Positions 22,460 through 35,584 of a stretch of DNA of 64,000 nucleotides are shown one piece after another. The stretch covers positions 168,234-232,233 of the forward strand of contig GG745338.1 of NCBI GenBank assembly GCA_000151295.1, read 5' to 3'. The number at the start of each line of letters is the position of its first letter. The first letter of the stretch is position 1. The DNA comes from Allomyces macrogynus ATCC 38327 (taxonomy: Eukaryota > Blastocladiomycota > Blastocladiomycetes > Blastocladiales > Blastocladiaceae). The notes under the pieces were generated by a model. That model did no database searches. It had not been told where the DNA came from and worked only from the letters and a program-made list of their open reading frames with translations. Position numbers and translations under genes: made by a program.

Positions 22460-25400
22460 ATGGACCCACTCACCATTGCCGTTGGTGCGGGCGAAACGAT
22501 TGATCCGCGAGTTGACGGGATGGGCACGACGCAGCCGGCCATGATCGTCCCCGCGAGCACCTCGGCCGAGAAGCCAGCGGCTGCCGCCGCACGCGTGCCC
22601 CCACCGCCGCCGCCCAGCATCGCATCGGGGCCCAACGTGATTCTTTCTGTGCGGCACGCGTCTACGCCGGTGCCGCGCGGTGTGCACGCCGGCGCGAGCG
22701 GCCACCAAGCCGGCTGCGGTGCCGGTCGCCGACTCCCCGACGAGCGGTGATCATAATATTCGTCACGGGACCGCGTTGCGTGCCCTCGGGAGACAGTGCC
22801 GCCGCGCCTACTCCTCCCCACGCTCCACAGCCTCCTTCTTCGGCGGCAGTGACCGCACCGGCGCGGCCTTGGACCCTCGCCGCTGCTGCACGGGATCTGT
22901 CCCGGTCCGGCGCCAGCCCGGCGCCGCTGCACGACGCGACTGCCGCGCACGCCCGCTCCACCCCGCCGATCAACGTCCCTGGCCCGCATCCTCAACCCGG
23001 CGGCGCGATCGCAGCCATAGACGCGTCCACGAGAGCATCGCGAGTCGGCATCCTTCCCGTTCAGTCTGTTTCAGCCGCACCTGGAGCTCGCGCCACGTCG
23101 ACCCCGCCAATCATGTCGGCCGATCTGGCGACCGCGCGCCCATTGCTCTATGCCGGATACCAGCATTACTTGCGCCGCGATTCGGTGCTTGACGGTTTGT
23201 GTGCCTTCCCTTGATACTCTTCGAATCGCGTTGATACTCATGGATGGGGTCGTGTTGCACTGCAGGCCCGACACATTTGTTCGGTTGCATTCCTCCTTTC
23301 CACCAACGCCCTTTCCAGCACGTTCCCATCTTCACCACCCCTTCGATTCCCTCTTCGGTGCCGCCCACGGTCCCGGCACGCGGGAGCACGCCGTTCGGCA
23401 CCTCCACCTTTGCACATTCATCCTCGGCGCCGACGTCGAGCATCACCACGGCGCCATCTAGCACGATCGTCGCAGACAATACCACCCCAGTGCCATTGAG
23501 TCCACCCGGCGTGCTCACCGTTGCTCCTCTCGCACAACCAATTCCCGCATCGCACTCATCCATGGACCTACCGGCCGCGGCCCGTGGCACCCCGACCCTC
23601 CCGTCGTCTTTGGCGTCCAGCTACGCGGCGCTGCCGACGGCCATGTACTCAACGGCACAGCTCACGTCGTACCAGTCGCTCGTCGCCAACGCCGCCGCGT
23701 CGATGCAGTTTTACTCGAACGCGGCATTCCTCTCCATGTACCACCCGCACGCGACGCACGGCGTGCTCACGGCCGCGCACGCGGCGACACCGCCACCAGC
23801 AGCGACTGCAGCTGCACCCGCCGTGCGCGACGCGTCGCCCGACGCGTCAAAACCTGGTCTCCTCCCGACGGCCGACGCCCTGCTGGCATATTACTCGTCG
23901 CTCGCTCCGGGGCGCAGAGACTCGGCGACCCCCGTCGCCGCACCCGCACCGCCAACACTCTCCACCCCGACACGTGCTGCGTCGGTCTCGGCCGCGTCCC
24001 CGGCTCCCGCGACGCCGACTACTCCAGCAATCGCCGCGACGGCCGCGAACGGCACGCGCCGGTACCTGTGCCCGGTGTGCAACAAGGGCTTCTCGCGCCC
24101 CTCGTCGCTGCAGACGCACTTGTTCACGCACACGGGCGAGAAACCGTTCCCGTGTCCCGTCGACGGGTGCGAAAAGAGGTTTTCGGTATTGTCGAATCTT
24201 CGCCGGCATCAAAAGATTCACGCGAAAAATGACGAGGCAGCCGCAGCCAAGGCGGCGGCGGCCAAGGCAGCGGCGGAGGCGGCAGAGCCAGCGGTCGATG
24301 CGGGCGCACGGGATGGATTGGTGCAAGTGACGCCGGGGATGGCGATGGCATTGGCGGGACCGACGTCGGCGGCAGTCACGTCGCCCGCTGTTCCTGCGCT
24401 GTCGTCTGATGAACCGATGGACATTGACGCGCCCAGCACCGTCGGCACCGAATCGGTCGTCGACGACGACGACCTGACCGTCTCGAGCGCATGGACTGAC
24501 GCCAAATCCATCTCGCCTGACCCGCCCGTGCCTGCGTCCGCGACGCGACCTACCCGCGCGCGCGACCCAAGCACGGCAAAGGACCCGCCTGTCCCGATCA
24601 CCACCGGCCCGATCCTCCTGAAGCGCGGCCGTAAGAGGCAAGCGTCGGCGTCCGTCGTGCTCGTGCACGCCATGCCCAAAAAAGCCGCCGTCGACCCAAC
24701 GCCGCGGTTGCCCGTCAAGGGCCGCCCGCCGAAGCGAACCGTCGTGACCGTAGGGGTGCCCGTGCCGGTGCCACCAACGCGCAGCAAGTCGACGCGTACG
24801 ACGCGGGCGCGGGGGAGGCCGCGGGTAACCGATTCGGCCGTGTCGCTGGTGGGGACGGATGGGATTGGAGTGTCTGTGGCGGGGCATGAGGAAGAGGACG
24901 CAGCGCGGGATGCAGATGACGATGATACGGACTCGCTCAGTTTCGGGGTCGCCGGACGCGTCGTCACGCGTCGACTGGCGGGGCTGCAGATTGACCCTGA
25001 GAGCGCGAGCGGCACGGCGCCGGCCGCGGCGGCCAAGCCCAAGCGCGAGGCCTGGGTCAAGCGCGTCGTCATGACCGCCGAGCCAGAGCACGACTTGGTC
25101 GATGCTGAACCGCAGGCCGACCATCCCGATGTTGTCGGCGCGAGCACCCCGCCAACTATTACGCCATGTCTGACCCGCACGCCTCGGACCTGAGCACGCC
25201 GCACCTGTCGCCGCAGGACCAGCTCATGGCTGACCTCGCGATCCACCCGCGGCTGACGCCTGACACGACCAGCACCCCGCTTGCCAGCAGCGCACTCGGA
25301 CTCATGCCCACCGCCGCCGCCGCCTACGCGACCCCGTCGTCCCCGCTCGAACTTCTCGTGCAAGCTGCCGCGGCCGCGGCCGCGCACGGGCACCTCGACG

Positions 25401-25888
25401 CGTCCACTCCACCCTCGGCACGCGCCGCGCTCGGCATTTCCGCCGACTCCCCGCACGACCTACCCAATACGCACCGGCTGCGACACGCCATGGTCATGCT
25501 GCGCAGCACGTCCCCGACACCCTGCGGGTCGCCCATGCAGCTCACGCTCGCGACCGGTTCTGGCGGCGGGATCTGGCCGCACGCGCGGCAGGAGTCGGGC
25601 GCGTCGGTCGCGACCACGCCGTACTTTGCCCCGCTCGCGCTCGGGCGCGGGCCGCGGCGCGCGTCCGTTTCGGCGACGGCACGTGTGCGGCTTGATTCGA
25701 TTGAGGCCGCGGCGATGGGCGTGCTCGGGAGCCCACCGATGAACGTAGATGGCGACGGGGTCGCGGGCGCGTTTTCGATTGGGCCGTTACTGCCGGAGTA
25801 CGTTGTGGCCGCACGGAATACGAGTGCTGCGGGGGCGATGGTCAAGGCCGGACCCGACCAGGGTGGTGGATGGAATTGCGACCAATGA
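22460..25888 (+). CDS. C2H2 zinc-finger protein with a frame break near its 3' end
   Basis: Exons as modelled: 22460-22746, 22797-23194 and 23266 onward; the first junction is the least certain. The protein is Ala/Pro/Thr-rich apart from one DNA-binding block at 24061-24220: two adjacent classical C2H2 fingers, YLCPVCNKGFSRPSSLQTH and FPCPVDGCEKRFSVLSNL, joined by the TGEKP linker. After the fingers come an Ala-rich helix and acidic and basic tracts, including the AT-hook-like RARGRPRVT. The first frame ends at a TGA at 25191-25193. Another frame, open from about 25140 to 25888, has strongly coding character and looks like the continuation, so a one-base indel or an odd splice is suspected. 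It is probably a transcription factor; I cannot name the orthologue. Confidence 0.6.
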
Positions 25889-25969
25889 GAATTAGAGTGA
25901 GAAGATCCATATGCCATTAACGCTAGAATTCAATAGCCTACTCTCACTCTTTCATTGAAATCAGGTAAT

Positions 25970-26069
25970 NNNNNNNNNNNNNNNNNNNNNNNNNNNNNNN
26001 NNNNNNNNNNNNNNNNNNNNNNNNNNNNNNNNNNNNNNNNNNNNNNNNNNNNNNNNNNNNNNNNNNNNN
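25970..26069. other. Assembly gap, 100 N
   Basis: Exactly 100 N separate the zinc-finger region from an unrelated, less GC-rich stretch. The round length suggests a placeholder rather than a measured size, so continuity and distance across this point are uncertain. Confidence 0.97.
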
Positions 26070-27167
26070 GCTTCAGGCTACGAATGCACAGTATCCAGCA
26101 CACGCAGCTCTGCTCAGGTCATAATCAGGTCAAGTACAAGTTCAGATCCCTGGTTTTGGATTCCTCTCAAAGCATGCCCATGTGTATGATCACTGAGACG
26201 TTCGCGATGGAACAGATTTTCTTTGTTTTATCAGTGTTTGAAGCAGAAATCAAGCCATTTCATCCCAAATCCCAACAAGAGCTGGTCTCAGTCAAGCGGT
26301 CATGAAATTTCCTTGTCATTTACTATTGTGGTGCTAATCTGCATACGTTGATAGGCCCGGTCATTTTCCTGTGGTTTGCCCAGAACAGCACGCCTTAGAC
26401 ACCTCTGTCAGTGAGGAGCTTTAAACACATCACTTCGGGGACGTGCGACGCGGCAGCGGCGCGCCGTGCAGCTGCAGCTGCAGCTGCGGCATCCTGGGCG
26501 ACAGTCGCCGGAGCAGACGGCGCAACGTCTCCGCCGCCGAGACCCCGGCGGGAACGGTCCGGGCGGGCGTGATGAGGGATGGAGATGAATGGATGGGGTC
26601 AAGAAGCAGGACGGAGGGAGCGGGAGCGGACTTGCAGCTGACGACACGGCACGGCGCGAGAACGCGGTCGGTCGGGACGTAGAGACCGGCGGATTTGTTC
26701 GGAGACTGGCTTAGAGCTGCGCAGCGTTTACATACCCATAATTCTAGTCATGGTGCACTTCGTTTTCTTGATGGAGCCGTAGAGCGCGTTTTGTGTCATG
26801 GCCGCGGCATTGGAGGTTCGAACGTGAGGCCATGGGAACTGGCCTTCGCGTAAACCTGGTGATTTGGTCCACATCTACGGCCTGCCACGTCTGTCGCTGA
26901 CTGACCTCATCTCCGAGCCGCAAGCAAGCGCTGGACTATTGCTGATCTTCTCATTTCCTCGCCGAATTAGCCGCGAATCGACATCAAACTTGCTGCAGTT
27001 TAACGAGATAGGAGCCTGTCGTGCGATCATTCCGGCCGTCGGTCCGCTGTCCTCGACGACCCAGCAAACTTCCGCACCCATTGCCCTGCCGACGCTCAAT
27101 TGAACCGACGTTGCCCAACGAACAACAACAAGATCACGATACGAACAGCGACAAGATCAAGATCACG
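26070..27167. other. Sequence between gap and Rod gene, no gene seen
   Basis: The first 330 bp are TG/CA-rich and lower in GC, resembling the decayed tracts elsewhere in the window. From about 26430 the GC-rich composition returns, with a short CAGCTG run near 26462-26487. No conserved reading frame is visible on either strand. The last few hundred bases presumably contain the Rod promoter. Confidence 0.4.
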
Positions 27168-30100
27168 ATGCGTCCGCCGCCCTCGACACGCATTGCCGCC
27201 GGGCACGATGCGTCGACGAGCGGGTCCGCGCGCAGTTTATACACGATGCAGGGCGGCATCACCGTGCCGGTCGCGACGCTTGCGTCGCATCAACAAAAAG
27301 AGGGCGGCCCAGCAGCGGCCGCGATCCCGCCGTCGCATGTGCAGGGCCTGTACCACCCGTCCATGATCACGCTCGGTATGGAGCGGTCCGCGCAGATTGT
27401 GTTCCCCGCGTCCGGCAAAGTGTCGGTGATCCAGTCGGGTAGGTTAGTTGTCTTTCTCATGGCGTTGGATTGGTGCTTGGTCAGTACTGGAATTGAAACT
27501 CGGTTGTTCGGTTTTTGTGGGTGCCGTTTGAACAGAGCACGATCGGTCAACCATGGTGGTCGCCATGTCGCCTGACCCGGCTGTTCCAATTATCGCTGTC
27601 GGCGACACGCACGCAGGCCGCATCAGCATCATCCATGGACCGAGCGAGCTCGTGTGCATCACGCGCGAACTCGGCCAGCATTTCCCGGACTTCAAGTTGC
27701 GCGGCATGGTGCTCTCCTGCGCGCCCGCTGCCGTCACTGGGCCATCATCAAAGTGCGTGGAAGCCGAAATGTTGACCATCGCTTGGGCCTTTGACTGATT
27801 TGATTGGTGGCGATGCCGCGCACTCTAGGTTCGAATTGATCGTCTGGTCGCAGCACCTCGTGATTCGGTTCTACGATCTCGACTTACGCGCCATGTGTCG
27901 CGCCGTTGACACCAGAGACCATGACACATTCTCGCAGGTATGGATTTGGTGGCTGTGGTTGGCTGGTCGAGTTGTTGCTTTGGCCTGACGACCCTCATCG
28001 ACAACGTCTAGATTGAAGCGTCGATGGGGGCCGAGCTGCTCGTTTTCCCGGTCCGAGGCGCGCACCGGGTCGGGCAGTGCCACACGGCCGTTACGTCGGT
28101 GATCCCGATCCGGCCGCACGACGACCTGGCCGATATTGCGCCCGGCCACAGGCACTTTTCACACCTCTTGGTTGTTGGCGAGGGCTCAAACTGCATGTCG
28201 CTCTGGACCCGCGGCCCCAACACTTCGTCCGCGAACTGCGTCAACTGCGTCTCGTCGTCGTCGCTATACTCGCCGATCCGGCAAGCACACGCAGCACCCA
28301 ACGGCATCGGCCTTTACACGCTCGACGCCGCCGGCCATCTGGCGTATTGGGTGATCACGAACTCGTGCCGGATACGGCTGCTGCGCCAGTACGGCAAGCC
28401 TGTCGAGGACTTTGCGGTCCATGCGCTCGCTGCGGCCACGGCCGCGTCGACGGACCCGAACATTCGGGTTCCGTCGAGCCATTTGGTCATGGTCGCGCAG
28501 CGCCGCACGTCGACCAAGGGCGACAAGTTGGGCCGCCTCCGCGGCGAGGGCGAGAATGTTGGGTCACCGTGCATTCGACTGCTCGATTCGCGAACATTCG
28601 ACGAGGTGGCCCGGTTCGACCTGCCGGAAATGGCGCGGGTGTGGCTGCCGGCGACGATTGCACATGCCGTGGTCGCCAAAGCGCCGTCGGCTGTAAACGC
28701 GCGGTCTTTTGCGGGTGCTGTCGTCCTCCCCGTCGTCGGTTTGCTCACGGAAATGCACAACGGCGCACCGTGCCTGCAGATTCGCGAGATTATTGAGACG
28801 CAGCCGCGGCAACAGCTGAGAGCGCTCATGCGCAACGGCGACTGGACCGCAGCGCTGGCGTTTGCGACGCAGTTTGGCATGGACGTGCAAGACGTGCACG
28901 AGGCGCGCGTCTCGGCAATGCTCGACGCACCCATTACGGCCGACCAAATGCTCGCGGCCATTCAGCCCGTCGCCGACACGGTCATCAAGTGCAAAGTGTG
29001 TTTGCGGGCCAAGTGCGCGACGCTCGCAGACGTGCGCCGATTGCTCGAAGCGGCCAAGGAGTACAGTACCAATGCGCTCGGTGCGCTGCGCAACGAGGCC
29101 AAGTCACACGGGATCTCGGCCAAGTCATCTCGTTCCGATGACGAGACTGGGTCGGTGGCGGCGGTGGCCAAGTCGCAGGGCCCGTTGGACGACGACTCGG
29201 CGAAGCGTTTGCTGGCCCAGATTGCCGAACTTGAGCAGCTTCAGAACAACGTCAACGACTCGATGGTGCGGCTCGGGACCTGGTGCCTGTTCAACCGCCC
29301 GTACCAGATTGATTTGTGGCGCCGGTTCATGAACGAGGATCTGGTTGTCTCGGCGCAGGCGATTGCGGGATTTGGGTTTATTCGCGACCTCAAGTTGCTC
29401 TGGACACGACACGGCCCGGTGCGCGATGCGATCGAGACCATTGTCACTTCCATCCCGCTAGACGTGCCCTCAGCCAAGTTTATTCCGTGGCTCCAACACG
29501 ATGTGTTTCCTGCCACGAAACCCGACGCAACTGCGGCACTGTTCAAGTGGCTTCAGTCGCGCGCAATCGCCGTCGAGGAGCTGCCGTCGCGCGGCCCGCA
29601 GGAAGCGCTGCGGTTGATTGAGCTGATTTTGGCGGCCGCGACACCATCGACGCATTTGCAGACGCCTTTGGCCTGCTTCAAGTATGCCATGAGCGTGGGA
29701 TCGCCAGCCGTTCCGCCCGAAACGTTGCGGCTCGCGCAGTTGCTGCGTGATATCGTCGACCTGCATGAGACGCACGGATACTCGATTTCGCTCGCGGCCT
29801 ACCAGAACAAGTCGCCTGAGGAGATTGCCATGGCGCTGCTCGATCGTGCAGTGGTGCCGGAACTGCTCCCAATGGCCGTGAAAGAGCATTTTGACCCGTA
29901 CGTCGCACGGCATGACCTCGACCGCGACATGCTTCTGCGCGACTATTGCGTGCAGGTCCTCGATGAACGTGTCGCGGGCGCGTCGGCGCAGTGGGAATCG
30001 CGCGTCGTGACGCTGCTCGAGTGCCTGTCGAGCGCGCAGCGGCGGTGTACGGTCATTGCCAACTTGATGACCTGTGTCGGCGTCCCGTGGAGCGACCAAG

Positions 30101-33100
30101 TCAACACCCTGATCCGTGGCGCACTCGCACTCGATCCGCGCGCGTCTGGCACCGCTGCCGGCAGCGAAATGACTGCCGAGGACGCGCCGTCGCCCGAGCA
30201 GCTGAGCGAGATTCGCGGTCACTACCAGCGCATGCTGATCCGACGCATGGTGCAGGCCTACCACATTACGGGGTTCGACGTGTCCAACACGTGGCAGGCG
30301 CGACAGCTCGTCAAGTTTTTCGCGACACGGCTCGACCGCACGCCGCTCGGCGGCACAGGACGCGCCGAGAGTCCGCACTCGGACCGCGATCGTGTCCCGA
30401 CTCTCGATCCGCTCGCTGACGCGCTCCAGGTTGCGGAATCGTACACGTCTCTGTCGCGCTCGTTTGTGTTTGAAACGTTCTTGCTGCACCATGCCGAGAC
30501 CCGCGCGCCGCACGTTCTGCGTGCGTACTTGGACCTGCTCGGCCAGCATCCGTGCCGGCTTGAGATGGCAGTCGCGGCTCGCGCTCCGGCTGCGTACATG
30601 GTGTCGTTAGTCGATCGCGCGACCGGCGCGACGGGATCTGCGGATGCTCAGCCCCGAACGGCCTTGGCCCGCGCACCGAGCGCTCGTGCTACTCGGCTCG
30701 AGCTCATTGAGAACGCATTGGCCCTGTTTGGATTTGTCGAGCGGCATTTCGGCCGCGCCGGTGTCGATCTCCACGCAAAGACCCAGGCCGCACTCGTCAA
30801 GGCGCAGCGGCTCCAGATTGAACTCGATTTGGCCGCGCCGCTGGGCAAATTGAAGTCCGAGGAGGCGTGTCTCGCACTGTTCAAGGTTACGGTTGAGACG
30901 TGGCGTGCATCGGTCACCCATGGGGACGAGGACGGATCGACGATGCAACTTGCCATTGGCCAACTCGCCGACATTCTCGCGATTCCGACTCCGACGGCGC
31001 GTTTATACCTGATTCGACATGCGCTCCAGGAGCGCAACGTAGCCGAGGCCGTTTTGCTCGTGCAAACGTGCATCCAAGAGGAAGTTGCTCTCGACGTGCA
31101 CGTGGTCATGCAGGATTTCGCGTCGTTCATGGTGTCGAATCCACGATTCGTCACGTCCGACCTGGTCACCAGCCTGACCGCTCTCGCGCAATACTCTGTG
31201 CTGTATGTCGAGGAACGGCAACTGCCCGCGACTTTGGACCTGTATCGGCTCGTTGCGCTGCAGCAAATCGTCTTTGACTTGACCGAGCTCGGTGATTATG
31301 GGCAGCATTTGCGCGCGTCGGCGGCAAGGACGGCGGACGTCGAGACCTCAGCTGCGGCATCGAATGCGGGCCGACCTGGATCGCCTCACTTGCCCGTGGA
31401 GCTGTTCCCGCACCAGTACGACTCGGATTCGGGACTCGTGCTCGACCCGGTCGCCGCCATCCCGCCGTGTGCGCGACTGATCCAACGCGGGCTCGAGGCG
31501 CTAGCCGCAATCCACCCGCAGTCGCTCCTGACCAAGCTCGGCCATTCGCGCAAGAAGAACAAGGGGCGTCAAGTCGATCCCATGGCGACGCTGCAAGAGG
31601 CCGTGAATGACGTGTCGCGACTGCTCGCTCGAGCCAGGCACTTCCAGACTAGGCTGCATCTTGGGGCCACGTTTGCCGAAATGATGACGCGGCTTGTGCT
31701 TGACGGCACGCGCGAGATCGACGCCCTCATGCACCTACAACAGCAGCTGCGCGTGGTGGATGGGACGCGCGAAGTGTGCCAGACGCTCGCTGGCGCACGA
31801 AGTCTGGACATGGCGCTCATATTCGGCCATTTGCTCGAACTCGGATCCGTCGAGAGTATGCGGGTCGTGCAAGAGTGGCTCGGCGGTGTCTTGGGCAATT
31901 TCTCCAAGTCGCACGTCCTGTGCTCGATTGGCATTGCCTGCGGCACGTTTTGGCAACACCGCGCGGCCATCGCGTTTTTCCTCGACTACATTGCCATCAC
32001 GACGTGGACCGAGCAGCTCAGCCTGCTCGACATTCCGTTCCGGCAGGGCGACTTCAATGACGAGACGGACCGACACACCAAGCTGCTCGAGTACGTGCCG
32101 CCGCTCCTCGACAAGACGGGACTCGACTTGCTCGTCGCGCTCGAGTTTGCGCGGCAGTTCAAGATTGACGAGGATTTGGTCTTGATCATGTACATTCAGC
32201 AGCAGCTCAAATACGGCAGGTCGCGAAACGCCAGCAGCACGAACAGCGACAACGCGCTCGGGGCCGATTGCGGCTCGTCTGCGCCGACATCCGCCAACTA
32301 CGAGTACCAGAATGCGATCGCTGGAGTGCATGGCGAGGTGCTGCGCAAGAAGCTACTGGCCGGCGTCTACATGGCCGCGTTCAACCACTCCGACCCGCAC
32401 GATTACGACAAGATCCAGTTCATTTGCGGGCAGCTCGCTGACGTGGCCACGCACGAAGGGGTCGACATGTCACGCGACCAGATTCATTCGTTCATGTTGG
32501 CGCGAACGGTGCTCGAGGTGATTCGATCGTTCAAGAAACCCGCGGTCGGCGAGCTGGCCGCTGTCGTTGCCGAGGACGTGCGTGTCGCGCACGAGAACGG
32601 GTGGGACGTCGAGTGGGCGGCGGAGCGCGTGCAGCTCCACGCGCTGTGCCATTCCCCGTGGGCAACGATTCGCAGGTACCTGTGCCCGGCCACGGTCGAC
32701 CAGCTGCTTCCGATTGGCGCCGTGTTCAAACTCGATCCGGATACGATTTTTGGTCAACTTGTGACGCAAATTACGGCGCAGAAGGGATCGACTCTGCGGT
32801 TCGCCGACGTGCGGCCGTACCTGCGCCAAATGCGCGGCAGCATGGCGTTCAGCGTTGCGAAAATGGTTGGCGAAACCACGCGCGGCAAGGACAAGGTGCA
32901 GGCGCTGCGGTTTGCGCTGCAGTCACTCGAGACGAGTCCCTTGCCGTCGCCGGACGTGACGGCTGAAGCGGCGGCGGCACGGCAATCCGTGACTGACCGA
33001 GTCGGCGGGCCCATGGTCAACCAAGAGCACGATATGTCGGACGCAAAACGGCTACTCATGGTCAAGGCGTTGCTGAACCGCGCCGAGCTCGAATGCCTGC

Positions 33101-35094
33101 TCGAGGACCAGCACCTCGACGAGTACCTGCCGCTCGTCACGCAACAAGACGTGCTCATCGAGTTATTGTATCGAAACTATCGCGCTATTCAGCAACGACC
33201 CAGCGTCACGATGACCGTGCACGAGCTGACCGCGCAAATTGCCGCCAAGTGCGCGATCAACATTCAAATCTTCCGCCGCCAGCTCTACAAGGTACACAAC
33301 TTCTCGGGTGTTTCATTTGGCAAGGCCAAAGTCACGATGCTGACGACTTGGATTCCCAAAGAAATTCCTGAACGCCGAGGAGGTCCTGGTTGAAGGTCAA
33401 TTGCCGTCGGCCACGTTTCATGTATGTCTGTCTGTCCCAAGCGTTGCTCGCTTGACCAGTCGGCGTCATGGCATCTGTGCTGACGGTTTGATTCTGCAAC
33501 GCTCTAGAAATCCGGGTGGGCCCATCACGACGTTATTCTGCGCTTGCTCGATACCGCGCCGCGCCAGGAAATGATCAAGGAGCTCCTCGAAATCGCCTAC
33601 GTATGCACGTCTGCCCGATCCCAACTGGTCAGCGGAGGTAACACAACTCACGAGTGAGTCTCTCGATTTCATGGTCTTCAGGATCGCAACTCGGCTCGAA
33701 AGTCACACGTTCGGATTCGCGCCTTGAGCATCGTGCTCAAGTTTGCCGAGCCCGAAGAGCTCAAGCAGGTGCCCATTACCCGCGTCAAGTTGCGCCGGTC
33801 ACTCCGCGGCTTCTTGCATTTCCGGGACTGCCAATACCTGGACATTCCGCACACGTCCAAGGATCTCGGCAACTGCAACAAGGCGCTGTTGCAGTCCCTG
33901 TGGTACAGCTCTCGGAGCCACGCCAAGTACCCGCTGGTGCGTCTTTCCAATCTCTCAGGCTCCCGCGGCTTGCGAGGTTATTGTTGAGTCTCACGACCAC
34001 GACCACGACCACAACCACAACCACAACGCACCCTGTCCAGGTTCTCCACCTGATTTGCAACTTGTCGCTCGACTACAGCATCTGCGATGACACGCTCATG
34101 AAGCAGTGTCTGACGGACCTGCTCCGGCACCAGCAGCACTCGTACCTGCTCGCCAATCTCGGCATGTTGTCGAAACTATACGGCAACCCGTCGTGGATGC
34201 TGATCGTTTGGAACCAGCTGCTCCACGCCGCGGTCGCGCACCCGACCCCGGCCAGCACCGACGCGATAGCGTGGTTCGATTCCATTCACGAAGCTCTCGT
34301 CTCCTGCCCGGTCGCCTCCAGTCTCTTCCCGATCGCCGACAGCGACGACAATGAAGGATCGGTTTCGACGGAGCCCAATCCGAGGACGAACGGCGGCGCA
34401 CATCCACCATTGGCCGAGGCGCTTCTCGACATGGCGTGGTCGCGCGTGTCGGTCGCTGCTGGTCTGGTCTTGCTCGCGGCCATGCCGATGAGCGAAGCGC
34501 GCGCCGTCGCGGCCATGGATCGAGCACGGCTTGAACCGGCCGACGTGGCTCGCGCTGTCGTCGTGTTACCGGAACGGGACCGCGTCGAGGACGTGCAGCG
34601 CCACGTATTTGCGTACGCACTTGCCAAGGACGCGGCGGCCGAGGTGGCCGAGGCGGCGCCGAGTCTCGTTCCGGCCTTCTTTGAGCACTGTCTCGCGCGC
34701 AATGTCTTGTACGACGTGGTCCAGGAAGCAGTCGTGTCGAATCGGTACGTTAGGTCTCGGCCAACCCGATTCCCTTCCCGATTTTCCTCGCCTGACTGGC
34801 TGGGCGGCGCGGATTGAACGTAGTTTGACATTTGCCGAGACGTTTGCGCAAATCTTCACGAAGCACCAAGGGTGGGAAGTGCCGGAAGGGCAGTCGCACT
34901 TGCAAGTCGCGCTGGCGCAGTTTGCCGCTGCTGCAGCTGCTCCTGCTGACACTGACCAAGGTGACGGTGTGCCAAATGCCGGGGCAAACGGCGTTGACGG
35001 CAATTGGCCCAGTTCTGAGGGCCAGGGCGGCGCAATACTCGCTCCACGGGCTGATCAAGGCGACCCAATGGGTGATAGCAGAGCGCTGCCGTAG
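27168..35094 (+). CDS. Rod/KNTC1 homologue, RZZ-complex kinetochore scaffold
   Basis: Nine exons: 27168-27438, 27536-27752, 27829-27937, 28012-33291, 33362-33421, 33508-33600, 33682-33936, 34041-34744 and 34824-35094. They sum to exactly 2419 codons plus stop, close to human KNTC1 (about 2200). The first 380 residues form beta-propeller-like repeats (PIIAVGDTHAGRISIIHG, ELIVWSQHLVIRFYDLDLR). The rest is an alpha-solenoid. Segments aligning collinearly with KNTC1 include LAFATQFGMDVQDVHEAR, LLWTRHGPVRDAIET, FIPWLQHDVFPATKPDA, LRDIVDLHETHGYS, VVPELLPMAVKEHF and, near the end, VRIRALSIVLKFAEPEELK and LSLDYSICDDTLMKQCL. Rod with Zwilch and ZW10 builds the outer corona that recruits Spindly, dynein and Mad1-Mad2. 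Yeasts lack Rod, so an intact copy here is notable. Intron 7 contains a hexamer repeat. Confidence 0.87.
33993..34028. repeat. Hexanucleotide microsatellite in a Rod intron
   Basis: Six 6-bp units: three ACGACC, two ACAACC and one ACAACG. They lie inside the intron 33937-34040. The unit change from ACGACC to ACAACC is itself a CpG-to-CpA transition. Confidence 0.9.
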
Positions 35095-35584
35095 AAAACA
35101 GTGTTGAATGAAAGATTATTGCAGAGTCCAGTTCTCATTAAGGTCTCTCTTCCTCTCGCGGTTTCTCATGCAGCGAAGCAGCGAAGAGCGAACAGCACAT
35201 CCGCAAATATTTTGAGGTTTCGAACGTGACCGCGCCGTTGTCCAGTCTTCCTTCGCCACCCGCGACAAGTGTTCGAGGCCGACATCAACCCGCGCCCACA
35301 TTGCAATTACTGCTCAACGAGCAGCAGAGCGCACCCGCAACCTGCTGCACTCGACGCGTGTGCGCCGTCCAAGGCTGCGGTTGGCATCCTAGAGCTGGCA
35401 CAAATTGCAGCACCGACTCTCGCTGCTCGTTCTGGAGACAACTCGGCTTGTTTGACAGCACCCGACTACGACAACGACAGCCAGCCAGCTCACTGGACCT
35501 CTTCGACCGACGTTACCGGCCTGTTGACTGGGCAAATAACGGCTGCTGCACGCTGTCAACCACGGCCACTCGTCACGCAAAATC
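35095..35584. other. Intergenic between Rod and the transporter, no gene seen
   Basis: 490 bp of mixed composition holding the Rod 3' end and the promoter and leader of the downstream transporter. Short open frames cross it but none is conserved. Confidence 0.4.

Noticed and set aside
25166..25888. Independent small gene starting at the ATG 25166
   Set aside because: It overlaps the upstream frame by 28 bp, has no promoter space, and its composition continues that of the zinc-finger protein; a frame break is more likely.
28862..31970. Alternative-frame open stretches within Rod
   Set aside because: Arg/Ser/Cys-rich shadow frames; the collinear KNTC1 match fixes the true frame.
28024..33393. 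Identification of the long ORF as RAB3GAP2 or a Sec39-type protein
   Set aside because: Considered because of the propeller-plus-solenoid layout, but the ordered matches to KNTC1, including the downstream exons, are far better.
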